NCBI GenBank assembly: GCA_964631865.1
Contig: CAZWAK010000005.1
Span: 40,028-104,027 of the forward strand
Origin: JAFDVL01 sp964631865
GTDB taxonomy: Bacteria; Acidobacteriota; Blastocatellia; RBC074
Length of the DNA: 64,000 nt
Direction: 5' to 3'
Within the stretch, counting starts at the first letter, position 1, and each line of letters starts with the position of its first letter. Made by a program: the position numbers and the translations under genes. This document shows positions 1 through 8,873 of this stretch, one piece after another. The notes below the pieces were generated by a model. That model saw only the letters and a program-made list of their open reading frames with translations. It ran no database searches and was not told the origin of the DNA.

Positions 1-1
1 C

Positions 2-58
2 AACTTGGCGGGCGGTGCTTCCACAGGCGCATCGGGCGCTTTAGGCGGAGGCAGCTAG
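2..58 (+). CDS. C-terminal tail of an unknown protein (partial)
   Basis: An open frame enters from the left edge and stops at TAG (56-58). Its last residues are NLAGGASTGASGALGGGS, a Gly/Ala/Ser-rich tail ending in serine. Nothing else of the gene is visible, so no function can be given. The stop lies 51 bp before the start of an HprK-like kinase on the same strand, so the two may be co-transcribed. Confidence 0.4.
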   Translation, partial: NLAGGASTGASGALGGGS

Positions 59-109
59 TCCGCGACCAAGACATTCGGTTCGCACTTTCAGGCATCGTCA
101 ACGACGCAA

Positions 110-1150
110 GTGGTTGACGATGCCTTCACTTCTATTGACGTGCCATCCTGGAGTTTTGCAATTTGCGGCGTGACGGTTTCTTGCTTCACGTCCAGCGATT
201 ACCTGCTGCAGCTTTGCCAAAGTTATTTTCGCTTCTACCCAACCGCTTCGCCTGCTTCACGACTTGAATCCACCGTCCAGGTACATTTGAAGCTGGTCAC
301 GTCTCCCGGTGATCTGAAACGGCTGCTTCCAGCGGACGCCGAATTCATCGGGCAACAGGAAATCACGACCATTTGGAAAACTTCTCGGCGCGGTCGTGAA
401 CGATACTATTTCCACTTCAATTTTGGGAAAGCGCTGTTCCGCGTGGAGCCGTCGCGCGGGCGCATCGTCGGCGTGATTTCCGCCGAGGCTTTGCAAGCGC
501 CGCATTTGATGGTCAACACCTACGTGTTTATGACGTTGATGATGGCGTTGCGTTGGTGCGGAATTTACCACCTGCACACGGCTGCCGTCGTTTCGCCCGA
601 ACAGCGATTGGCCTTGATCTGTGGCACGCAGCGCGCGGGGAAAACCACGCTCACCGTCGCGCTCGGTCTGGCGGGTTGGCAGCCGATTTCTGATGACGGC
701 GTTGTCTTGCGAACTCTGAGCGCAGGGGGAACCGCGTTGGAAGCCTTCAAGCGCGATTTCCACGTTGCGGCAGCATTATTGCAAAAGTGGGAGGCGCTGC
801 GTTCCAGCGAAGTGCGCTACTTTTATCACGACCGCGCCTGCCTGGACGGCTTGACGTTTTTCCAAAGCCAGCAACTTGCCGACAGCAGGTTTACGCAAGT
901 GGATCACGTTCTTTTCCCTGAAATTACGGGTGAAAAAGAGAGTTCTCTGGAGCCGTTATCGGCGGGCGAGGCGCTTCATCGTCTGATCGCGCAATCCATG
1001 TTTTTTCCGCTGGAACGCAAACACACGCAAGCCCAAATGGCTTTGCTTAGCACTATGGTCAAGCAGGCTTCGTGCTATCGCGTACGCGCTGGCACGGACA
1101 TCTGGGAAAATCCCAAGATCGCCGCTTCTTTGTTGCGCCAAATACAATAG
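110..1150 (+). CDS. HPr-kinase-like P-loop protein
   Basis: A 346-residue soluble protein. It has a P-loop GTQRAGKT at residues 172-179, a histidine (H156) in a HTAAV strand before it, and an acidic pair (D195-D196) after it. This is the layout of the catalytic C-terminal domain of HPr kinase/phosphorylase and of the HprK-like kinases found near PqqD or lasso-peptide genes. The first 150 residues match no domain I recognise. No HPr or PTS gene is nearby, so a classical carbon-regulation role is unlikely. The start is GTG at 110 without a clear Shine-Dalgarno; a later start is possible. The substrate is unknown. Confidence 0.75.
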   Translation: MVDDAFTSIDVPSWSFAICGVTVSCFTSSDYLLQLCQSYFRFYPTASPASRLESTVQVHLKLVTSPGDLKRLLPADAEFIGQQEITTIWKTSRRGRERYYFHFNFGKALFRVEPSRGRIVGVISAEALQAPHLMVNTYVFMTLMMALRWCGIYHLHTAAVVSPEQRLALICGTQRAGKTTLTVALGLAGWQPISDDGVVLRTLSAGGTALEAFKRDFHVAAALLQKWEALRSSEVRYFYHDRACLDGLTFFQSQQLADSRFTQVDHVLFPEITGEKESSLEPLSAGEALHRLIAQSMFFPLERKHTQAQMALLSTMVKQASCYRVRAGTDIWENPKIAASLLRQIQ

Positions 1151-1178
1151 GGCGAAGCCGTAATGAACTTCGCCCTAT
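1147..1178. terminator. Hairpin between convergent genes
   Basis: Perfect 11-bp inverted repeat ATAGGGCGAAG / CTTCGCCCTAT with a 10-nt loop. It begins in the stop codon of the HprK-like gene and lies before the end of the convergent fasciclin gene. No clear T-tract follows on either strand, so terminator function is inferred from position and stem strength. Confidence 0.5.
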
Positions 1179-1205
1179 CCGGCAAACGAATTTGCGGAGC
1201 AATGC

Positions 1206-1718
1206 TTATCTCTTCACTGCTTTTTTCATATCCGGCAAAATTACGGTGTCAATCACGTGAATGATGCCGTTGCTGGTCATAATGTCCGTCTTCACGACGT
1301 TTGCATTATTGACCATCACTTTCCCACCCGCCACTTTGACTTTGACCGTCGAGCCTTCGACGGTTCCCACCGCTTTGCCGTTGAGTTTGACGACTTCTGA
1401 CGCCGGCACTTTGCCCTTCACGACGTGATAGGTCAGCACTTTGACCAACGCTTCCTTGTCCTTCAGCAAGGCTTCCAATTGCGCTTTCGGCACTTTCGCA
1501 AAAGCTTCATCGGTCGGCGCGAACACCGTGAACGGCCCGGCGCTCTTCAACGTGTCAATCAAACCGGCTTCGGTCAACGCTTTCGCTAAGGTCTTGAAGC
1601 TGCCGGCGGCAACGGCAGTATCAACGATGTCTTTGTCTTGTGCTTTGGCAGGGGCGGCGAAGCCCATCATCATAATCGCTGCGGCGCAGGCCAGCGCCGC
1701 GAATTTCAATTTGAACAT
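1206..1718 (-). CDS. Secreted fasciclin (FAS1) domain protein
   Basis: A 170-residue exported protein. A signal peptide with a hydrophobic core and an AKA|QD-like cleavage site (about residue 26) is followed by one FAS1 domain. Both conserved boxes are present: FTVFAPTDEAF near the start of the domain and GIIHVIDTVILP near its end. Bacterial single-FAS1 proteins are generally cell-surface or extracellular adhesion-type proteins. An upstream in-frame extension exists, but the start is set at 1718 because a GAGGAG ribosome-binding site lies just before it and the signal peptide begins there. It is monocistronic and divergent from the queuosine-precursor transporter. Confidence 0.9.
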   Translation of the reverse strand: MFKLKFAALACAAAIMMMGFAAPAKAQDKDIVDTAVAAGSFKTLAKALTEAGLIDTLKSAGPFTVFAPTDEAFAKVPKAQLEALLKDKEALVKVLTYHVVKGKVPASEVVKLNGKAVGTVEGSTVKVKVAGGKVMVNNANVVKTDIMTSNGIIHVIDTVILPDMKKAVKR

Positions 1719-2056
1719 GTATCTTTTCTCCTCAAAAGTTGTGTGAATAATTCGGAAACGATTCGTTTCTGAGACGCAACCCGTGTGCTTACTCTGGTCT
1801 CCGAATGACGGATTGCGCCTCAGAAAAACGATCCCATGAACGAGCCTGAGCCTAGAGACCGTTTGTGTTTTATTCTTGTCGTAAACTTGGAGCGTTTGTG
1901 CGATGCGCCTTTGCGACAAAACCTTGACAGCCACGCAACAATTAAAAAGTAGATAAGCTTGCGGCAAAGGTGGTCAGTCGGAAGTGATCGCGTTAGTATA
2001 CACAACGAATCGCAAACGAGCTTGGACGGCTCTTAACCAAAGAAAAGGAACTACTC
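1719..2056. other. Divergent intergenic region, fasciclin / yhhQ
   Basis: 338 bp with no convincing gene. A short hairpin GAAACG-att-CGTTTC (1755-1769) lies in the fasciclin leader. On the plus strand TTGACA (1924-1929) precedes TAGATA (1950-1955), but the 20-bp spacing is long for a sigma-70 promoter, so this is only a weak candidate for the transporter promoter. Confidence 0.35.
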
Positions 2057-2809
2057 TTGAAGGCAAACGAATTCGCTGCGAACCCGGACGACACATCTCT
2101 TTCTGCCCACCAACAGCGCCAATACAAATACTACGATTTAGTGATGGCGGCCTTTGTCGCCATTTTGCTCTGCGCCAATTTGATCGGAGCCAGCAAGCGC
2201 ACGATTGTTGGCGGCTTCACGTTTGGCGCGGGGATTTTGTTTTTTCCCCTTAGCTATGTCTTTGGCGACATCCTGACCGAAGTCTATGGTTACGCGCGTT
2301 CGCGGCGTGTGATTTGGGCCGGTTTCGGCGCGATGATCTTTGCTTCCTTTATGAGTTATGTCGTCGTTGCGATGCCGCCTGCGCCCGGTTGGGATGGACA
2401 GGAAGTTTATGAAAAAGCATTCGGCAGCACGTGGCGCATCGTGCTGGCTTCGTTGGTGGCGTTTTGGGCGGGCGAGTTTGCGAACTCGATGACGCTCGCC
2501 AAAATGAAGATCAATACGGAGGGGCGTTTCCTCTGGATGCGCACGATTGGCTCCACCATTGTCGGTGAAGCCGTAGATTCGGCCATCTTTTATCCGCTTG
2601 CCTTTGCGGCGATTGCGGTGGTCGGATTGTCAGGCTGGACGTGGCCGCAAGTGCTGGAAGTGATGTTCCATAACTATCTACTCAAGGTGTTATGGGAAGT
2701 CGTGATGACGCCTGTGACCTATCGCATCGTCGCGTTTCTCAAGCGCGTCGAGAACGAAGATTATTACGACCGCGACACCAAATTTACGCCCTTTTCCTTG
2801 GAGACATAA
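2057..2809 (+). CDS. yhhQ: Queuosine precursor transporter (YhhQ/VUT family)
   Basis: A 250-residue integral membrane protein with about six hydrophobic segments and family-like stretches such as FPLSYVFGDILTEVYGY and GEAVDSAIFYPLA. The family imports 7-cyano-7-deazaguanine (preQ0) or preQ1 for queuosine tRNA modification. The start is TTG at 2057: an AAAGGAA ribosome-binding site sits 6-7 nt upstream and no ATG fits as well. The C-terminus is charged and probably cytoplasmic. The following secreted protein starts 7 bp downstream, so the two are likely co-transcribed, though no functional link is evident. Confidence 0.9.
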   Translation: MKANEFAANPDDTSLSAHQQRQYKYYDLVMAAFVAILLCANLIGASKRTIVGGFTFGAGILFFPLSYVFGDILTEVYGYARSRRVIWAGFGAMIFASFMSYVVVAMPPAPGWDGQEVYEKAFGSTWRIVLASLVAFWAGEFANSMTLAKMKINTEGRFLWMRTIGSTIVGEAVDSAIFYPLAFAAIAVVGLSGWTWPQVLEVMFHNYLLKVLWEVVMTPVTYRIVAFLKRVENEDYYDRDTKFTPFSLET

Positions 2810-2816
2810 ACAGCAA

Positions 2817-3548
2817 ATGAACATCAAACCCCACGCAATCATCCGCGCACTCGCTTTACTCGTCAGTGCGTTTTTCGTAACAACAGATTTTTCTTTCGCG
2901 CAGGAAGCCATCATCCTCGCGCGGCAAACGCAATCGCCTTCCACCGCGCAATCGGTTACGCCCACGCCTTCGTCGCAAGACAAACTGCAAGTGAACCCAC
3001 TCTTCGGTGTCGGTTACGTGGCTGAAGACAATTACAAACCGCTGACGGGCGAGCAACGCCGCCAATTGTTTTTGAATGAAAACTTCCTCAAACCGGGCGC
3101 GTATTTTCGCGCCTTTGGCCCGGCGTTGGGCGAGCATTTGAGCAATCAGCCGACCGAATGGAAGCAAGGCTTGAAAGGCTATAGCCGCCGCGTCGCCTCG
3201 CGCTATGGCACGTTTCTCGTGCAAGGCGCAGTCCGAGCTTCGACCGCGGCTTTGCTGAAGCAAGACCCGCGCTACATTCGTTCGGCCAGCAAAAGCAAAT
3301 GGTCGCGCGTTGGACACGCGATTTTATTCAACTACATGACGCTGAATAACGACGGCAAAAAGACGCTTGCCATCGCGCGTATTGGCGGCGCGTATGTGGG
3401 CGGGATGGCATCGCTGCTGTGGCTGCCCGAACGTCACACCTGGAAAGACGGCATGCGCGTTGGGCATCAGCAATTGATCTTTGGCAATGCGTCAAATTTG
3501 ATGCAAGAGTTCTGGCCCGAAATTCAAGGCATTTTCAAGAAGCGTTGA
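2817..3548 (+). CDS. Exported protein of unknown function
   Basis: 243 residues. The N-terminal signal peptide (about residues 1-28) ends in SFAQ, followed by a Pro/Ser/Thr-rich stretch and then a predicted globular part rich in arginine and aromatic residues, with a glycine-rich hydrophobic segment (IGGAYVGGMASLLWLPE) near the end. I do not recognise the family. The stop overlaps the start of the ABC ATPase (TGATG at 3546-3550), so it is the first or second gene of the exporter operon and may be a periplasmic or outer-membrane accessory. This is inferred from context only. Confidence 0.7.
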   Translation: MNIKPHAIIRALALLVSAFFVTTDFSFAQEAIILARQTQSPSTAQSVTPTPSSQDKLQVNPLFGVGYVAEDNYKPLTGEQRRQLFLNENFLKPGAYFRAFGPALGEHLSNQPTEWKQGLKGYSRRVASRYGTFLVQGAVRASTAALLKQDPRYIRSASKSKWSRVGHAILFNYMTLNNDGKKTLAIARIGGAYVGGMASLLWLPERHTWKDGMRVGHQQLIFGNASNLMQEFWPEIQGIFKKR

Positions 3549-4258
3549 TGAGCATTTTAGTCGCGGAAAACGTGTGCAAAACGTATCGCGGCGGCGAGTC
3601 ACCCGTCGAAGCGGTGCGCGGCATCAGTCTGCAATTACAGGCGGGCGATTTCGTAGCGATTATGGGGCCATCGGGCGGCGGCAAATCTACCCTGCTGCAT
3701 CTGTGCGGCGCGATGGATCGCCCGACTGCCGGAACGCTGCGCATCGAAAACGTTTCGCTATCAGAATTAAGTGACGATGAATTGACGAAGCTGCGGCGCG
3801 AACGCATCGGCTTCGTCTTTCAGTTTTTCAATCTGTTGCCGACGTTGACTGTGCTCGAAAACATCGCACTGCCGCTCGAACTCGCGCATAAAAAATCTGC
3901 CGAAACAAAAGCGCAGGAACTCGCCGCGCGCGTTGGGTTGAGCCATCGTTTGCAACATTATCCGCAGCAACTGTCCGGCGGCGAAATGCAACGCGCCGCG
4001 ATTGCGCGAGCAGTGATTCATGCGCCTGCGCTGCTGATTGCGGATGAGCCAACGGGTAATCTGGATTCGGAAAACGGCGCGCGCGTGTTGCAATTGCTCG
4101 GCGAATTGAACCGCGAATTGCAGCTCACAATTTTGCTCGCGACACATTCGCTCGACACTGCGGCGGCGGCGCACAAAATCATTCACCTCCGCGACGGCCT
4201 CATCGAACGCGAAGAAATCAATTCGTCAAATTCTCCACATCTCGTCGCGGTCTCGTGA
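3548..4258 (+). CDS. ABC transporter ATPase, LolD/MacB-type
   Basis: A 236-residue nucleotide-binding subunit. Walker A GPSGGGKST is at residues 40-48, the Q-loop FQFFNLLP at about 91-98, signature LSGGE at 142-146, Walker B LLIADE at 162-167, then the D-loop and switch histidine ATHS. The insert after Walker A and the length fit the LolD/FtsE/MacB class, which works with FtsX-type permeases in lipoprotein release, efflux or envelope remodelling. The start is ATG at 3548, overlapping the previous stop; an upstream in-frame extension lies inside the preceding gene and is rejected. Its stop overlaps the permease start (GTGA at 4255-4258), so translational coupling is likely. Confidence 0.93.
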   Translation: MSILVAENVCKTYRGGESPVEAVRGISLQLQAGDFVAIMGPSGGGKSTLLHLCGAMDRPTAGTLRIENVSLSELSDDELTKLRRERIGFVFQFFNLLPTLTVLENIALPLELAHKKSAETKAQELAARVGLSHRLQHYPQQLSGGEMQRAAIARAVIHAPALLIADEPTGNLDSENGARVLQLLGELNRELQLTILLATHSLDTAAAAHKIIHLRDGLIEREEINSSNSPHLVAVS

Positions 4259-6843
4259 ATATGCGTTTGTTTCAGCAATTCATCTTGCGGCATTTATTCA
4301 ACGAGCGATTGCGTTCGCTTGCCACGATTCTCGGCATCGCGCTCGGCATCGCGGTTGTGATCGCGATTCAACTCACGAACAGCAGTTCGGTACGCGGATT
4401 TGCAGCGGCAGTCGAAACCATCTCCGGCAAAACATCCATCGAAATCACGGGCGCAGGTTTGGGCTTGGATGAATTGCAATTGCGCGAGCTTGGCTGGTTG
4501 CGCGAATACGGTTTTGTCAGCCCGATTATCGAAGGCGACGCGCAAGCTACACTCGCCAACAACAAGCGCGAAACGCTACGCATCCTCGGCGTAGACATTC
4601 TGAAAGATCGTTCGATCCGCGATTACAAATTGCAAACTGAAACGCAGCAAAACCTGACGCCAACGGATTTTCTGACGCTCTTACTTGATCCGCGTTCGAT
4701 TGTGCTGACCGAGAAATTCGCCAATAAATATGGGCTTGCGGTGAATTCAAAGCTCTCGCTCACGTTCGGCGACAAAGCCGAAATCTTCACCGTGCGCGGC
4801 TTGCTGAAAAACGAAGGCGCAGCGCGCGCGGTGGACGGCAACTTCGCGTTGATGGACATTGCGGCGGCGCAGTTCGCGTTCAATCGTTTGGGCCGAATTG
4901 ATCGCGTAGACGTGCGGTTGCGTGACGGCGTCAACATTGACGAAGCCGAAGTTGCCATCAAACAAAAACTGCCCGAAGGCTTGCAGGCACAACGTCCGGC
5001 GCGGCGTGGGCGACACGTCGAAAAGATGCTCGCGGCGTTTCACTTCAATCTGACGGCGCTCTCGTACATCGCGCTGATTGTCGGATTGTTTTTGATTTAC
5101 AACACGGTTTCGATTTCGGTGATTACGCGCCGCGAAGAAATCGGTACGTTGCGTGCGCTCGGCGTGACGAGCAAAAACGTGCTCGCCTTGTTTTTAGCCG
5201 AAGCCGCTGCGCTCGCCATCATCGGTTGCGCACTCGGTCTCGCGCTCGGACGCTTGCTTTCGTTTGGTGCAGTCAAACTCACCGCGACAACCGTCAGTTC
5301 GTTGTACATCGCCGTCGCTGCCGAACCGCCTGCATTGAGCCTAAAGCATTTCGTCATCGCGTTCGGAATTGGTTTGCCGTTGTCGTTGCTGGCTGCGGCA
5401 TTGCCTGCCCTCGAAGCTGCGCGCGTCGCTCCGACTGCAGCGATGCGCGGCAATGATCGGCTGGAATCGCGCTTTCGTTTGCGCAAGCTGTATTGGCTCG
5501 CACCCTTGATTTTATTGGCTGCGGCGTGGTTCTTCGCGCAACAAAAAGCGTTCGGTGAATTGCCTCTGTTCGGTTACGCCGCCGCGTTGTCCATCATCGC
5601 CGCCGCTGCGTTTTTCGTTCCAGCAGTTTTGTTTTTCCTCACGCGCCACGGCAAAAATTGGTTCGCGCGCCTCTTCAATATCGAAGGCCAACTGGCAAAC
5701 TCCAACCTCGCCGGAGCGATTCCACGCATTGCGATTTCCGTTGCTGCGTTGGCGATCAGCCTGGCGATGATGGTGGCGATTGCGGTGATGATTGGCAGCT
5801 TTCGCGCGACCGTTGAGTATTGGATTGGGCAAACGTTGCAGGCGGATTTGTACTTGCGCCCGACGACGCGCAGCAACGTCGCAACTGATGCGACAATCTC
5901 GCCCGAAGCGGAAAGCCTCATCAGCAAACACCCGTCAATATTGGCGATGGATCGCTTTCGCAATTTTGATCTGCTGTACGAAGATGCTTTGATTACGCTT
6001 GGCGCGGGCGATTTTGCCGTCCTGCTCGAACACGGCAATTTGCAATTCAAATCGCCGCGCGAGGCCGAAGCGAAAGCCGCGATGCGCAGCGCGATTGGCA
6101 CCAACGGCGTCGTCGTTTCGGAAAGCTTTGCCATCAAACGCAACAAAGCTATCGGCGATGAAATCCAACTGAACACGCCGAAAGGTGAAGCGACGTTTCG
6201 CATTGTCGGCGAGTATTTCGATTACTCTAGTGATCGCGGCATCGTCGTGATGGATCGCGGCACATTTGCGAAATACTGGGGCGAACAACTGCCGACGAGC
6301 TTGACGATTTACTTGAAAGATAGCGCAAATCACGAACAAACGCGCGATGAAATCTTAGCCGCGCTGGGCGACAAATATCAGGTGCTGATTTACACGAACG
6401 CCACGATTCGCAATGAAGTCTTGCGCATCTTCGACAGTACGTTTGCGATCACCTACGCGCTGGAAGTCATCGCCATTTTTGTAGCGATTCTCGGCGTTGC
6501 CAGCACGTTGCTGACTTTGATACTCGAACGCCGCAAAGAAATTGCGATGCTGCGGTTGATCGGCGCAGACAAAAAACAAGTGCGCAAAATGGTCGTCATC
6601 GAAGCCGCGCTCATGGGCGGCGTCAGTCAAACCATCGGCGTCGTGGTCGGCGTGTTACTGTCGCTGATTTTGATTTACGTCATCAACGTGCAAAGCTTCG
6701 GCTGGACGATTCAGTTTCGCTTGCCCGTGTTGTTTTTGCTGCAATCGTCAGCCCTGATTTTATTGGCGACGGCGTTGTCAGGGATTTATCCAGCAGCACG
6801 CGCGGCACGAATGCACGCGACCGAACAAGTGGCGGAGGAGTAA
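4255..6843 (+). CDS. FtsX-family ABC permease, duplicated
   Basis: An 862-residue inner-membrane permease. Its layout is: an N-terminal membrane segment (about 17-40), a large periplasmic domain, a membrane cluster (about 268-400), a second membrane region (about 410-520), another periplasmic domain, and a final three-segment FtsX block (about 740-855). FtsX motifs such as RREEIGTLRALG and RRKEIAMLRLIG precede each block. It pairs with the adjacent ATPase. The duplicated form resembles YbbP/AttF-G-like exporters more than LolC/E. Start is GTG at 4255, or ATG two codons later. The stop overlaps the start of the lipocalin-like gene at 6843. Confidence 0.9.
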   Translation: MNMRLFQQFILRHLFNERLRSLATILGIALGIAVVIAIQLTNSSSVRGFAAAVETISGKTSIEITGAGLGLDELQLRELGWLREYGFVSPIIEGDAQATLANNKRETLRILGVDILKDRSIRDYKLQTETQQNLTPTDFLTLLLDPRSIVLTEKFANKYGLAVNSKLSLTFGDKAEIFTVRGLLKNEGAARAVDGNFALMDIAAAQFAFNRLGRIDRVDVRLRDGVNIDEAEVAIKQKLPEGLQAQRPARRGRHVEKMLAAFHFNLTALSYIALIVGLFLIYNTVSISVITRREEIGTLRALGVTSKNVLALFLAEAAALAIIGCALGLALGRLLSFGAVKLTATTVSSLYIAVAAEPPALSLKHFVIAFGIGLPLSLLAAALPALEAARVAPTAAMRGNDRLESRFRLRKLYWLAPLILLAAAWFFAQQKAFGELPLFGYAAALSIIAAAAFFVPAVLFFLTRHGKNWFARLFNIEGQLANSNLAGAIPRIAISVAALAISLAMMVAIAVMIGSFRATVEYWIGQTLQADLYLRPTTRSNVATDATISPEAESLISKHPSILAMDRFRNFDLLYEDALITLGAGDFAVLLEHGNLQFKSPREAEAKAAMRSAIGTNGVVVSESFAIKRNKAIGDEIQLNTPKGEATFRIVGEYFDYSSDRGIVVMDRGTFAKYWGEQLPTSLTIYLKDSANHEQTRDEILAALGDKYQVLIYTNATIRNEVLRIFDSTFAITYALEVIAIFVAILGVASTLLTLILERRKEIAMLRLIGADKKQVRKMVVIEAALMGGVSQTIGVVVGVLLSLILIYVINVQSFGWTIQFRLPVLFLLQSSALILLATALSGIYPAARAARMHATEQVAEE

Positions 6844-8105
6844 TGAAAAAGCAAAGGACAAAAGAAGGACGCCCCATTTTGTTTTCAGCCGCTTTGAAGC
6901 TGACCAGGAACATTCTTCCTTCTTCCTTCTTCATTCTTCATTCTTTCCGCCGGAAGTCCTCGCTTAGTAAGGAAGAAGGAAGAAAGAAGAAGGAAGAATT
7001 TCTGAACGTTGCTGTTTGGTTTGGCGTGGTCGCTTACCTTTGCTTGTTATCATTTGCTTTTGCAGCAAGCGATTGGAAACAGGCGCTGCCCGGTTATCAA
7101 TTCGATTTCAACCGCGATCACGCGAGTCACCCGGAACACAAAATTGAGTGGTGGTACTACACCGGAAATCTGACAGCAAATGACGGGCATCGCTTCGGCT
7201 ATCAGCTCACGTTCTTTCGCGTGGGCGTGGACAAGCAACCGCAGAATCCTTCGCGTTGGGCGGTGCGCGACTTGTATATGGCGCATCTGGCCGTGACGGA
7301 CATTGACGGCAAGCAATTCAAATACGCTGAGAAGTTGAATCGCGCGGGTGTTGGCTGGGCAGGCGCAGAGACCAATGTTTATCGGGTCTGGAACGAAGAT
7401 TGGGAAGCGAAACATGACGATAGGAAACGTACTTTGCTGAAGGCGTTTGACGATGGCTTTGGAGTTGAATTCACGTTGGAGCCGGGCAAGACACCGACGA
7501 TTCACGGCGAAAACGGTGTCAGTCAAAAAGGCGCGCAACGCGGCAACGCTTCGCATTACTACTCGCAAACGCGGATGCCAACGCGCGGCGTGATTGCGAT
7601 GAACGGGAAACGCTATGAAGTCACGGGCGACAGTTGGATGGATCACGAATTTGGCACGAGCTTTTTGGAGAAGGAACAAAAGGGCTGGGATTGGTTCGCG
7701 CTGCACTTGGACGATGGCACGGATGTGATGCTGTATCAATTTCGCCGCAACGATGGCGCGCTTGATCCGCATACGAGCGGAACGATCATTGATGGGGCAG
7801 GGAAGGCGACGAAGTTGAGTGCGAACGAATTCACGTTGGAGCCGCTCGCCACGTGGCGTTCGCCGCAGACCAACGTGGAATATCCGCTCCAATGGCGCGT
7901 CAAAATTCCGTTGCGCAACCTCGAATTGGAAGTTGCCGCGACGATGGAAACGCAGGAACTCATCACGAATGGCTCGACGGGCGTGAGTTATTGGGAAGGC
8001 GCGATTGCGATTACCGGGACGCAGAACGGCAAACCGGTGCAGGGGCGCGGCTATTTGGAAATGACAGGCTACGCGGGCGCAGCGATGGGGGCGATCTTTG
8101 AATAA
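6843..8105 (+). CDS. AttH/CrtC-like lipocalin domain protein
   Basis: 420 residues. A hydrophobic export segment (about 55-75) precedes a domain with EWWYYTGNL and a later DSWMDHEFG motif, typical of the AttH/carotenoid 1,2-hydratase-like lipocalin family. Family members often sit downstream of an ABC ATPase and FtsX permease, as in attEFGH, and are thought to be periplasmic lipid- or hydrophobe-handling proteins. A GGAGGAG ribosome-binding site supports ATG 6843. Residues of about 24-52 are encoded by an inverted heptamer repeat (6911-7000), making the N-terminus unusually long and charged; the repeat probably inserted before the original signal peptide. A functional start may therefore lie further in. 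Confidence 0.85.
   Translation: MKKQRTKEGRPILFSAALKLTRNILPSSFFILHSFRRKSSLSKEEGRKKKEEFLNVAVWFGVVAYLCLLSFAFAASDWKQALPGYQFDFNRDHASHPEHKIEWWYYTGNLTANDGHRFGYQLTFFRVGVDKQPQNPSRWAVRDLYMAHLAVTDIDGKQFKYAEKLNRAGVGWAGAETNVYRVWNEDWEAKHDDRKRTLLKAFDDGFGVEFTLEPGKTPTIHGENGVSQKGAQRGNASHYYSQTRMPTRGVIAMNGKRYEVTGDSWMDHEFGTSFLEKEQKGWDWFALHLDDGTDVMLYQFRRNDGALDPHTSGTIIDGAGKATKLSANEFTLEPLATWRSPQTNVEYPLQWRVKIPLRNLELEVAATMETQELITNGSTGVSYWEGAIAITGTQNGKPVQGRGYLEMTGYAGAAMGAIFE
6911..7000. repeat. Inverted heptamer repeat inside a coding start
   Basis: The left arm (6911-6942) is a run of TTCTTCC/TTCTTCA heptamers. The right arm (6969-7000) is the complementary run of GGAAGAA. The arms match at about 28 of 32 positions around a 26-nt spacer. 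The repeat lies within the frame of the lipocalin-like gene and supplies a basic, low-complexity N-terminal segment. Confidence 0.85.
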
Positions 8106-8198
8106 AAACATCACGAGACGCCTGAATTGACAGTGCTTCCGTGCGCGTGCTACTGTCAAGCTTCGGTTGTTACTCGCGGCCTGCATAGGAGCTTTGTT

Positions 8199-8843
8199 AT
8201 GATAAAAGACCCCGCCTTCATTCCCATTTGGTTCGTAATTTTCCTGCTGTCCTTATCCATTCACGAAGCTGCCCACGCCTGGACAGCCCAGAAAATGGGC
8301 GACCCGACGGCACGTTATTTAGGACGAGTCACACTGAATCCGCTGGCGCACATTGATTTGTTTGGCACGATCATTTTTCCGTTGATGAGTTTGCTAACGG
8401 GCGCGATGTTTTTCGGTTGGGCCAAACCCGTTCCCGTAGATTTGAACCAGATGCGGGATCGCAAAATGGGCGACATTTTAGTGTCGTTGGCTGGCCCGGC
8501 GAGCAACGTGATTCTGGCGATCTTTTTCTTTGTAGCGATGAAGGTGGTCTATTCCTCGCCGAGTTTGCAACTCTCGCTCGGTGAATTTGCACAGCCCGTC
8601 GGGCGCACGTTGTTCACGGGTTTGACTATGAATGTTGTGCTGGCCGTATTCAATATGATTCCCATTCCGCCGCTTGATGGTAGCCACGTGTTGCAAAACC
8701 TCTTGCCGCCGCGCGCCGCCGAAGCATTCGAGACCATTCGACCCTATGGCTTTTTTATTTTGATGGGACTGATGGTGACGGGCGTAACGGGGCGCATTAT
8801 GGACCCCATCTTCGACGTTGTGTTACGCGGCGTTTTCGGGTAG
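8199..8843 (+). CDS. Site-2 protease family (M50) membrane metalloprotease
   Basis: 214 residues with 5-6 membrane segments. The zinc motif HEAAH (residues 22-26) lies in the first helix, an NPLAHID segment follows, and the third-ligand motif PPLDGSHVL is near residue 155. The length fits the short rhomboid-like S2P/YwhC type without PDZ domain. Such enzymes cleave membrane-embedded substrates; the substrate here is unknown. Start is ATG 8199, preceded by AGGAGC; a longer in-frame extension has no ribosome-binding site. It lies 30 bp before trpS, an order often seen with ywhC-trpS-scpA-scpB in other bacteria. Confidence 0.92.
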   Translation: MIKDPAFIPIWFVIFLLSLSIHEAAHAWTAQKMGDPTARYLGRVTLNPLAHIDLFGTIIFPLMSLLTGAMFFGWAKPVPVDLNQMRDRKMGDILVSLAGPASNVILAIFFFVAMKVVYSSPSLQLSLGEFAQPVGRTLFTGLTMNVVLAVFNMIPIPPLDGSHVLQNLLPPRAAEAFETIRPYGFFILMGLMVTGVTGRIMDPIFDVVLRGVFG

Positions 8844-8873
8844 ACGACGAATCCCTCAATTTTCCATTGCATC

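Noticed and set aside
1206..2005. A long open frame upstream of the fasciclin protein suggesting a 253-residue protein
   Set aside because: Its first 83 codons lack protein-like character, and the ribosome-binding site and signal peptide lie at 1718.
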